5,269 nucleotides of DNA from Methylophilales bacterium (lineage in GTDB: Bacteria > Pseudomonadota > Gammaproteobacteria > Burkholderiales > Methylophilaceae). Numbering within the stretch: position 1 is the stretch's first letter; each line of letters opens with the position of its first letter. The stretch spans positions 1 to 5,269 of the forward strand of contig JABMNG010000172.1 of the NCBI GenBank assembly GCA_013205275.1, read 5' to 3'. Positions 1-5,269 of this stretch are shown here, in pieces. The notes under the pieces were generated by a model that was not told the DNA's origin, searched no databases, and saw nothing but the letters and a program-made list of their open reading frames with translations. The position numbers and the translations under genes are program-made.

Positions 1-26
1 GCCTTCGACCACTCGGCCAGCTCTCC
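1..26 (-). tRNA. tRNA-Ser, 5' part only (cut by window edge)
   Basis: Read on the minus strand, this is the 5' end of a tRNA: a 7-base acceptor strand GGAGAGC, then U8 and a purine, then a D-arm with stem GCC/GGC around the loop GAGUGGUCGAA. That D-arm is characteristic of bacterial tRNA-Ser, a class II tRNA with a long variable arm. tRNA-Leu and tRNA-Tyr have different D-arms. The window ends at the 3' side of the D-stem, so the anticodon, variable arm and acceptor 3' strand are not visible and the isoacceptor cannot be given. The mature 5' end is set at base 26 by the GG start and the 7-base acceptor count. It lies 51 bases after the lysC stop with no terminator between, so co-transcription with lysC and processing by RNase P is possible. 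Confidence 0.9.
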
Positions 27-80
27 TAGATATTACGGCGTAACGATACTTCAAACGACCTTAAAAATCAATAATATCTA
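27..80. repeat. 9-bp perfect inverted repeat spanning the lysC-tRNA spacer
   Basis: TAGATATTA at 27-35 and TAATATCTA at 72-80 are exact reverse complements, with 36 bases between them. On the minus-strand transcript the upstream arm contains the lysC stop codon (TAG), and the downstream arm ends one base before the tRNA 5' end. A second dyad, TTACG-G-CGTAA at 33-43, overlaps the tRNA-side arm. A further complementary pair, GGCGTA (37-42) with TACGCC (79-84), shares bases with the first, so these pairings would compete. The stems are A+T-rich and no T-run follows, so this is not a classical terminator. The complementarity is seen directly. A role in processing of a lysC-tRNA precursor is only a guess. 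Confidence 0.5.
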
Positions 81-1304
81 CGCCTTGTCTAATTCAAAGG
101 CTTTATGGAGTGCTTTTACCGCAACATCAAGCATCTTTTCTTCTAAAATAATAGAGATCTTTATTTCGCTGGTCGATATGGTGCTGATATTAATGCCTTC
201 GTGAGAGAGTGTCTTAAACATTTTGCTGGCGACTCCGGCATGAGATCGCATTCCAACACCTACAAGTGATAACTTTGCGATTTTATCATTTCCAATAATT
301 TCTCGAGGGCTAATTTCTTTTTTCACCTGATTATTAAGGATATCAAGGGTCGCCTTTAGATCTCTCTTATGAACGGTGAATGTAAAGTCAGTTGTGCCAT
401 CTCTACTTACATTTTGAATAATCATGTCCACATCAATATTTGCATCCGCTATTGGGCATAGGATTTGATAGGCAATGCCAGGAGTGTCAGGAACTCCTAA
501 GATATTGATCTCCGCCTCATCACGATTAAAGGCAATTCCAGATATAATTGGGTCTTCCATTTTTTCATCTTCCTCAAAGGTAATAATTGTACCGTCTCCA
601 TTCGCTTCGAAGCTGGAGAGGACCCTTAGTTTAACTTTATATTTACCAGCAAATTCAACAGATCTTGTTTGTAAAACTTTAGATCCTAAACTTGCCATCT
701 CAAGCATTTCTTCAAAGGTGATTGATTTCAACCTTCTTGCTTCCTTTACTACTCGAGGGTCTGTGGTATAAATTCCATCGACATCCGTATAAATTTGACA
801 CTCATCTGCCTTTATCGCAGCCGCAATTGCCACCGCTGTTGTATCTGAACCCCCTCTACCGAGTGTTGTAATATTCCCCTCGTTATCCACACCCTGGAAG
901 CCAGCCACCACAACTACAAGGCCTTTATCTAAATCATCTCTAATGACTTTTTCATCTATTTTTTGAATCCTCGCCTTAGTAAAGGCTTGGTCAGTTAAGA
1001 TTTTTATCTGATGCCCTGCATAACTTTTAGCGGGAATTCCCATATTAATGAGCGCTAGAGCCGTTAACCCAGCAGTCACCTGTTCCCCCGTAGAAACAAT
1101 TGCATCTAATTCTCTGGAGTCTGGAGTCTCCATAATTTCCTCAGCTAATCCAATAAGCTTATTGGTTTCACCAGACATGGCAGAGACCACCACAATAATT
1201 TGGTGACCTTCTTTTTTATACCTGGCAACACGCTCAGCAACTGCATTGATTCGATCTGCATTCGCAACCGATGTCCCACCAAATTTTTGAACAATTAATG
1301 ACAT
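78..1304 (-). CDS. lysC: Aspartokinase (monofunctional, with C-terminal ACT regulatory domains)
   Basis: This is aspartate kinase (EC 2.7.2.4), a cytoplasmic enzyme that phosphorylates L-aspartate to 4-phospho-L-aspartate. It is the first step to lysine, threonine, methionine and diaminopimelate. The protein is 408 residues, the usual length for the monofunctional type. The kinase domain (about 1-245) shows KFGGTSV (7-13), STGEQV (71-76), GRGGSDTTA (149-157) and YTDVDGIYTTDPR (172-184). These are the conserved substrate- and nucleotide-binding motifs of the amino acid kinase fold. Residues about 250-408 form paired ACT domains, with GVPDTPG (270-276) and ISTSEIKIS (376-384) typical of feedback-inhibited aspartokinases. 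No homoserine dehydrogenase domain is fused. The ATG at 1304 lies 3 bases after the alaS TAA and has no clear Shine-Dalgarno, which suggests translation coupled to alaS. The stop is TAG. An internal ATG (codon 249) could give a separate regulatory subunit. Feedback specificity (lysine, threonine or both) cannot be read from the sequence with certainty. Confidence 0.97.
   Translation of the reverse strand: MSLIVQKFGGTSVANADRINAVAERVARYKKEGHQIIVVVSAMSGETNKLIGLAEEIMETPDSRELDAIVSTGEQVTAGLTALALINMGIPAKSYAGHQIKILTDQAFTKARIQKIDEKVIRDDLDKGLVVVVAGFQGVDNEGNITTLGRGGSDTTAVAIAAAIKADECQIYTDVDGIYTTDPRVVKEARRLKSITFEEMLEMASLGSKVLQTRSVEFAGKYKVKLRVLSSFEANGDGTIITFEEDEKMEDPIISGIAFNRDEAEINILGVPDTPGIAYQILCPIADANIDVDMIIQNVSRDGTTDFTFTVHKRDLKATLDILNNQVKKEISPREIIGNDKIAKLSLVGVGMRSHAGVASKMFKTLSHEGINISTISTSEIKISIILEEKMLDVAVKALHKAFELDKA
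558..575 (-). promoter_or_regulatory. Possible internal ribosome binding site and start for an aspartokinase beta subunit
   Basis: Inside lysC, on the minus strand, GAGGA (575-571) lies 10 bases before an in-frame ATG at 560-558, which is codon 249. This position falls at the boundary between the kinase domain and the ACT domains. Translation from it would yield a 160-residue protein containing only the regulatory region (560 to 78). In Bacillus and Corynebacterium, lysC encodes alpha and beta subunits this way, by in-frame internal initiation, and the enzymes are alpha2beta2. The site here is better placed than the start of full-length lysC, which has no evident Shine-Dalgarno. The acidic stretch EEDEK also explains the GA-rich sequence, so the motif could be incidental. 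Confidence 0.4.
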
Positions 1305-1307
1305 AAA

Positions 1308-3932
1308 TTATTTACTTAATTTTTTTTGAATGTCCGACATCGCTGTGTCGATCATTGAGATATTAGTGCCGCCAGCCATCGCCATATTTTTTCTCCCCCC
1401 ACCTTTTCCATTGACTGCTTCACCAAGAGACTTCGCAATTTCACCTGCATCAACTTCGTTGGTCAGATTATCAGTAACGCCGACGGCAAAAGAGACTTTT
1501 CCTTCATGGCTTGAGGCTAATATTATAACGGCTGTTTTAAGTTTTTTCTTCAAATTATCAATCATTTCTCTGAGTTCGTTAGCCCCCTGATTGTTAACGG
1601 TTTGGGCTAAATAGGAGAACGATTTTATTTTTATGGCCTTAGCCAGGAGTTCATCACCCTCAGAACTTGCTAGCTTTGACTTTAATTGGTTAATTAATTT
1701 TTCATTATCCTTGATTTGAAGGATAAGCTGCTCGGCTTTTGCAATAACCTCACTGGGGTTTGTATTGAGACTTTTTGACAGGTGATCGATGAGGCTGTCT
1801 TGCTCTTTAAGCATGCTTAGAATATTAAGGCCGGTTGTCGCCTCAATTCTTCGGATTCCAGACGAGATCCCAGACTCAGATTGAATTTTAAATAAGCCGA
1901 TATCCCCTGTTTGACTGACATGAGTGCCGCCACAAAGCTCTCGACTATTTCCAATGTCCAGCACACGAACCTTGTCACCATATTTTTCGCCAAAAAGCAT
2001 CATAGCGCCTTCTTTCTGAGCTTCTGCAATGTCCATCGAGCGAGTTTCGGTTGCTTGATTTTTCATAATCTCGTTATTAACGATAGTTTCTATTTGGGCG
2101 ATCTCATCTTTCGTCAGCGCCTTAGGATGAGAAAAATCAAAGCGTGTTCTGAGGGCAGAAACCAAGGATCCCTTTTGTTCGACATGATCACCGAGAGTAA
2201 TTTTTAGTGCCTTATGAAGGAGGTGAGTCGCGGAGTGATTTCTTTTAATATGGTTCCGGTTGTCTTGATCTACTTTTGCCTGAAGTGGCTGGTTGGCTTG
2301 TATTTCGCCATTAATGACTTTGCCCCAATGCCCAAACACCCCATCCTTTATTTTAAACGTGTCCATAACGTCAAATAGGCCGCCCTCGGCATTCAGCATT
2401 CCTATGTCCCCAACTTGACCTCCTGATTCCGCATAAAAAGGTGTTTGGTCTAGAATGACAATGCCTTCTTCACCCTTATTAAGCGATGATATCAATTTAC
2501 CGTCGTTAAATAGTGCAACCACGCTAACCTCGGAAACTGTTTCTTCGTAGCCTAAGAAAGTTGTTAAGGGGCCGTTGTATTCAAGGGTAATTTTATTCTT
2601 AAATTTTCCAGCCTCTCTCGCTCTATTTCTTTGAATATCCATGGAGGCATTAAATTCAATTTCATTCACCTGGATATTATTTTCTCTGCAAATGTCAGCA
2701 GTTAAATCTAAGGGAAAGCCAAAGGTGTCATGCAGCTTAAAAGCAACGTCGCCTGAAAGAATATTTAGTTTATTAGTTTTTATCTGTTGAATTTCATTTT
2801 CGAGGATGCCCATGCCATTTTCTATTGTCTCAAAAAATCTCTCTTCTTCCATTTTAATTTCTGATTGAATTTTTTTAGATTGTGATTCATTCAGTAGGTG
2901 GGTGCCCCCCATTACAACATTTAATATCTCAACGAGCCTATAAAAGAAAGGATGCCTTACTCCTAATTTATATCCATGCCGAATGGCGCGTCGAATAATC
3001 CTTCTTAAAACGTAGCCACGGCCTTCGTTTGAGGGTAAAACCCCATCACCAATTAAATAAGTGGTCGCACGTATGTGGTCTGCTAAAACCTTAAGTGAGG
3101 GGTGATTGGTATCCTGTGTTTTGGTAATATCAGAGGCGTGCTGGATTAGTGTTTTAAAAATATCAATTTCATAGTTTGAGTGCACGCCTTGAAGGATGGC
3201 AGTAATTCTCTCAAGACCCATTCCAGTGTCTACCGAAGGTTTGGGCAGTGAATGCATCACGCCTTTTTCATCGCGATTGAATTGCATAAATACTAAATTC
3301 CAAATTTCTATAAAGCGATCTCCATTCTCATCTCTTGAGCCAGGGGGGCCGCCTGGAATTTCCTCCCCATGATCATAAAATATCTCGCTACATGGACCAC
3401 AGGGACCAGTGTCACCCATCATCCAGAAATTATCGGACGCATACTGAGAGCCTTTATTATCACCTATGCGGATAATTTTATTGTCCGGCAATCCAATCTT
3501 TTTAGACCATATATTGTAGGCGTCTTCGTCATCAGCATAAACGGTCACTAATAATTTTTCTTTTGGTATCTGGTATGTGTTGGTTAGGAGATCCCATGCA
3601 TAGTTAATAGCATCCTCTTTAAAATAATCTCCAAAACTAAAATTTCCTAACATCTCAAAAAAAGTATGATGCCTTGCGGTGTAACCGACATTTTCTAGAT
3701 CATTGTGCTTGCCGCCGGCCCGCACACATTTTTGACTTGATGCGGCCTTAACGTATTTCCTTTTTTCAAGACCTAGAAAGGTGTCCTTAAATTGATTCAT
3801 ACCAGCATTTGTGAATAGAAGCGTGGGATCGTCATGAGGCACCAAGCTGCTAGAATCGACAATATGATGCCCTTGCTTCTCAAAGTAGCTGAGAAACATT
3901 GAACGTATTTGTTGGCTAGTTAACATTTTCAT
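1308..3932 (-). CDS. alaS: Alanyl-tRNA synthetase
   Basis: This cytoplasmic class IIc synthetase (EC 6.1.1.7) charges tRNA-Ala and edits mischarged Ser- and Gly-tRNA-Ala. From ATG 3932 it has 874 residues, against 876 in E. coli. In this numbering the N-terminal catalytic domain holds the motif 1 region with SSSLVPHDDPTLLFTNAGMN, motif 2 (RHHTFFEMLGNFSFGDYF, about 87-104) and motif 3 (GRGYVLRRIIRRAIRHG, about 304-320). The editing domain keeps all four metal-site residues: HSATH (H566, H570) and CGGTH (C667, H671). The C-terminal C-Ala domain ends with GKGGGRKNMAMAGG. The open frame extends 17 codons further, to a TTG at 3983, but those residues have no counterpart in the family. ATG 3932 (or 3926, two codons later) matches the normal N-terminus. 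The start overlaps the recX end by 17 bases, so coupled translation is likely. The stop TAA is 3 bases before lysC. Nothing suggests truncation or transfer. Confidence 0.97.
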   Translation of the reverse strand: MKMLTSQQIRSMFLSYFEKQGHHIVDSSSLVPHDDPTLLFTNAGMNQFKDTFLGLEKRKYVKAASSQKCVRAGGKHNDLENVGYTARHHTFFEMLGNFSFGDYFKEDAINYAWDLLTNTYQIPKEKLLVTVYADDEDAYNIWSKKIGLPDNKIIRIGDNKGSQYASDNFWMMGDTGPCGPCSEIFYDHGEEIPGGPPGSRDENGDRFIEIWNLVFMQFNRDEKGVMHSLPKPSVDTGMGLERITAILQGVHSNYEIDIFKTLIQHASDITKTQDTNHPSLKVLADHIRATTYLIGDGVLPSNEGRGYVLRRIIRRAIRHGYKLGVRHPFFYRLVEILNVVMGGTHLLNESQSKKIQSEIKMEEERFFETIENGMGILENEIQQIKTNKLNILSGDVAFKLHDTFGFPLDLTADICRENNIQVNEIEFNASMDIQRNRAREAGKFKNKITLEYNGPLTTFLGYEETVSEVSVVALFNDGKLISSLNKGEEGIVILDQTPFYAESGGQVGDIGMLNAEGGLFDVMDTFKIKDGVFGHWGKVINGEIQANQPLQAKVDQDNRNHIKRNHSATHLLHKALKITLGDHVEQKGSLVSALRTRFDFSHPKALTKDEIAQIETIVNNEIMKNQATETRSMDIAEAQKEGAMMLFGEKYGDKVRVLDIGNSRELCGGTHVSQTGDIGLFKIQSESGISSGIRRIEATTGLNILSMLKEQDSLIDHLSKSLNTNPSEVIAKAEQLILQIKDNEKLINQLKSKLASSEGDELLAKAIKIKSFSYLAQTVNNQGANELREMIDNLKKKLKTAVIILASSHEGKVSFAVGVTDNLTNEVDAGEIAKSLGEAVNGKGGGRKNMAMAGGTNISMIDTAMSDIQKKLSK

Positions 3933-4407
3933 AATACTCAAATGATTTCCCGGATAAAATTTTCTGAATAACGGATGAATCAATCCCCCGCCCCTGCAGA
4001 AACCTTATCTGTTTAATTTTTTCCTGATTGTCTTGAGGCGGGCCTTTAAATTTCTTTTTCCATATTGCTTGTGCCAGAGAAAATTCCTCTGCCCTTATGG
4101 AGCCTATCGCTTCACTTATAATCAGTTCGTTTACGCCCCTTATTTTTAGTTCGTAGGCAATTTTTTTTATGCCATATTTAATTTTTTTTGAAAAAATATA
4201 TTGCTCAGCAAACCTCTTGTCTGATAACCACGCATTGCTCTCAAGGTCGCTGAGCATAATTTCTATTTCGTGTTTATCAATGTCAAGAGACGCAGCATAA
4301 GCTGAAATTTTTTTCCTTAACTCAGCTCTGGAGTACTCCCTCTTACCTAAATAATATAGGGCTCTTTTTTTTAAGGAGGTAAGTGGGCGTTGGTCAGACT
4401 TCGTCAG
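3916..4407 (-). CDS. recX: RecX, regulatory protein of RecA (proposed CTG start)
   Basis: RecX is a small cytoplasmic helical-repeat protein that binds RecA filaments and inhibits their growth and ATPase. The first ATG in this frame (4257) would give only 113 residues and remove the first helical repeat. Reading the frame upstream recovers clear RecX sequence with no stop: SLKKRALYYLGKREYSRAEL (residues 11-30), then NAWLSDKRFAEQY across the 4257 ATG, and near the C-terminus the family-typical KKKFKGPP and QIRFLQGRGID. The frame is open back to TAG at 4413-4411. In it the only plausible initiator is CTG at 4407, giving 163 residues (E. coli RecX has 166) and a 14-base overlap with recA. No in-frame ATG, GTG or TTG lies between that stop and 4257. 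A GAGGAG in recA lies 10 bases before the CTG. The gene contains three runs of eight A. Identity as recX is firm; the exact start is inferred. Confidence 0.9.
   Translation of the reverse strand: MTKSDQRPLTSLKKRALYYLGKREYSRAELRKKISAYAASLDIDKHEIEIMLSDLESNAWLSDKRFAEQYIFSKKIKYGIKKIAYELKIRGVNELIISEAIGSIRAEEFSLAQAIWKKKFKGPPQDNQEKIKQIRFLQGRGIDSSVIQKILSGKSFEYYENVN
3926..3939 (-). promoter_or_regulatory. alaS translation start region
   Basis: On the minus strand a short purine motif GAG (3939-3937) precedes two nearby in-frame ATGs, at 3932 (4-base spacing) and 3926 (10-base spacing). The Shine-Dalgarno match is weak, and both starts lie within the last codons of recX. Ribosomes terminating at the recX TAG (3918-3916) could re-initiate here. 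Family alignment excludes the TTG at 3983 but does not decide between the two ATGs. Confidence 0.5.
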
Positions 4408-4424
4408 TTTCTATAAGCTCCTCA
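4372..4424 (-). promoter_or_regulatory. recX translation initiation region with potential Shine-Dalgarno-sequestering hairpin
   Basis: On the minus-strand mRNA, UGAGGAG (4424-4418) contains the likely recX Shine-Dalgarno. Downstream, CUCCUUA (4378-4372) can pair with it over 7 base pairs, one of them G-U, enclosing a 39-base loop that holds the proposed CTG start and the recA stop. The downstream element is part of ACCUCCUUA (4380-4372), identical to the anti-Shine-Dalgarno end of bacterial 16S rRNA. The complementarity is seen directly. That the hairpin forms and limits recX translation is inferred; ribosomes translating recA would have to pass through it. Confidence 0.35.
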
Positions 4425-5269
4425 TCCTCATCCTCATCAATAATTTTGACGCTGGCAAGGATTGAATCGCTCCGAATTAGATTTTCAATTTCTTTTGAAA
4501 TTTCTGGGTTTTCTTTCAAAAACTCCCGTGCATTGTCTTTTCCTTGGCCAATTTTTTCACCCTTATAGGCATACCAGGATCCAGATTTCTCAATGAGATC
4601 AAGTTTGACCCCTTGTTCAATAATTTCACCCTCCAATGAGATTCCTTCACCGTAGAGCACGTCAAATTCAGCCTGCCTGAATGGAGGCGCAACCTTATTC
4701 TTTACGACTTTAACCCGTGTTTCTGCACCAATAACCTCATCACCTTTTTTAATTGCGCCAATGCGTCGAATGTCTAATCGAACGGAGGAGTAAAATTTAA
4801 GTGCGTTACCACCGGTTGTAGTTTCGGGGTTACCAAACATTACACCAATTTTCATGCGAATTTGGTTAATAAAAATAACCAAGGTATTAGTTTTTTTAAT
4901 GGTCCCGGTTAACTTTCTAAGGGCTTGGGACATTAATCTTGCCTGAAGGCCCATGTGTGAATCGCCCATGTCCCCTTCAATCTCTGCCCGAGGCGTAAGT
5001 GCGGCAACGGAATCAATAACGATAATGTCAATTGAACCACTCCTAACAAGCATGTCCACAATCTCCAATGCTTGTTCGCCTGTATCGGGTTGGGAGACTA
5101 ATAACTCTTCAATATTAACCCCTAGTTTTTTAGCGTATTGCGTGTCTAAAGCATGCTCGGCGTCAATAAATGCTGCAGTACCGCCAATTTTTTGCATCTG
5201 GGCGATGACCGACAATGTAAGTGAGGTTTTTCCTGAGGATTCTGGGCCATAGACTTCAACGACCCTGCC
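4394..5269 (-). CDS. recA: Recombinase RecA (N-terminus outside window)
   Basis: RecA is the ATP-dependent DNA strand-exchange recombinase and the co-protease that triggers LexA cleavage in the SOS response. The window holds the last 291 residues, frame-continuous to base 5269. The sequence aligns without gaps to E. coli numbering from residue 59 through at least the L2 loop (offset 58), so about 58 N-terminal residues are missing. Visible features, in E. coli numbering, are Walker A GPESSGKT (66-73), catalytic E96 in FIDAEHALD, Walker B IIVIDS with D144, Q194 in NQIRMK, and the DNA-binding L2 loop from F203 (FGNPETTTGG). The KGEKIGQG segment and an acidic C-terminal tail follow. That tail, DEDEDEELIETDEV, has 10 acidic residues out of 14 and matches the autoinhibitory tail of other RecAs in character, not in sequence. 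No key residue is missing in the visible part. The stop is TGA at 4396-4394. Its promoter and any LexA box lie beyond the window. Confidence 0.98.
   Translation of the reverse strand, partial: GRVVEVYGPESSGKTSLTLSVIAQMQKIGGTAAFIDAEHALDTQYAKKLGVNIEELLVSQPDTGEQALEIVDMLVRSGSIDIIVIDSVAALTPRAEIEGDMGDSHMGLQARLMSQALRKLTGTIKKTNTLVIFINQIRMKIGVMFGNPETTTGGNALKFYSSVRLDIRRIGAIKKGDEVIGAETRVKVVKNKVAPPFRQAEFDVLYGEGISLEGEIIEQGVKLDLIEKSGSWYAYKGEKIGQGKDNAREFLKENPEISKEIENLIRSDSILASVKIIDEDEDEELIETDEV
4418..4438 (-). repeat. Tandem GATGAG hexamer repeat encoding the RecA acidic tail
   Basis: On the minus strand three exact GATGAG copies (4438-4421) are followed by GAG (4420-4418). They encode DEDEDE-E at the RecA C-terminus. 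The last unit plus GAG forms the GAGGAG that could serve as recX Shine-Dalgarno. Copy-number change by slippage would stay in the recA frame and vary the tail charge by one Asp-Glu pair per unit. Confidence 0.8.

Noticed and set aside
30..35. TAATAT on the minus strand just before the tRNA as a -10 promoter box
   Set aside because: It ends only 3 bases before the mature tRNA 5' end, so transcription would start inside the tRNA, and no good -35 box lies 16-18 bases upstream.
475..3551. Several plus-strand open frames of 60-98 codons opposite lysC and alaS
   Set aside because: They run antisense to well-conserved coding sequence, show no recognisable domain and have no supporting start signals.
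3933..3983. Longer alaS start at TTG 3983, adding 17 residues
   Set aside because: The extra residues have no counterpart at the AlaRS N-terminus and would deepen the overlap with recX to 68 bases; ATG 3932 gives the usual family length.
4308..4372. T-runs on the plus strand near the recA end as an intrinsic terminator
   Set aside because: They are A-runs on the transcribed sense strand, within recX coding sequence, with no G+C-rich hairpin followed by U on the mRNA.
4373..4568. Plus-strand AAGGAGGT followed by a GTG-started frame of 61 codons rich in serine
   Set aside because: The spacing to GTG is only 2 bases, and the serine run is the antisense reading of the recA acidic-tail repeat; recA coding on the other strand is certain.

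Overview
The window is a compact run of four protein genes plus the start of a tRNA gene, all on the minus strand. In transcription order they are recA (5' end outside the window), recX, alaS, lysC and the first 26 bases of a tRNA-Ser gene. All four proteins look like complete, functional housekeeping genes, apart from the edge-truncated recA. I see no mobile element, CRISPR array, phage gene or unknown protein family, and no previously undescribed system. What is unusual lies in how translation is set up at the gene junctions.

The DNA is A+T-rich (roughly 60% A+T by eye, not counted), with many A- and T-runs. Gene order, near-absent spacers and protein character suggest a streamlined proteobacterium. 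I favour a betaproteobacterium of the Methylophilales/OM43 kind, because recA-recX-alaS-lysC followed by a tRNA-Ser fits what I recall of that group. This placement is an inference from memory, not a database result.

Layout: recA (4394-5269) overlaps recX (3916-4407) if recX starts at the CTG proposed here. recX overlaps alaS (1308-3932) by 17 bases. alaS is separated from lysC (78-1304) by 3 bases. A 51-base spacer (27-77) separates lysC from the tRNA. No rho-independent terminator is visible at any junction, so one transcription unit through all four genes, possibly reading into the tRNA, is plausible. No promoter is visible; the recA promoter would lie beyond base 5269.

Functionally, RecA (recombinase and SOS co-protease) and RecX (its inhibitor) form a regulatory pair. 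AlaRS charges tRNA-Ala. Aspartokinase opens the aspartate pathway to lysine, threonine, methionine and diaminopimelate. The most interesting spot is the recA/recX junction. There recX has no ATG, GTG or TTG that would give a full-length protein. A Shine-Dalgarno-like GAGGAG lies inside the recA acidic-tail repeat, and a perfect copy of the 16S anti-Shine-Dalgarno sequence lies just downstream. Together these could keep RecX output low relative to RecA.
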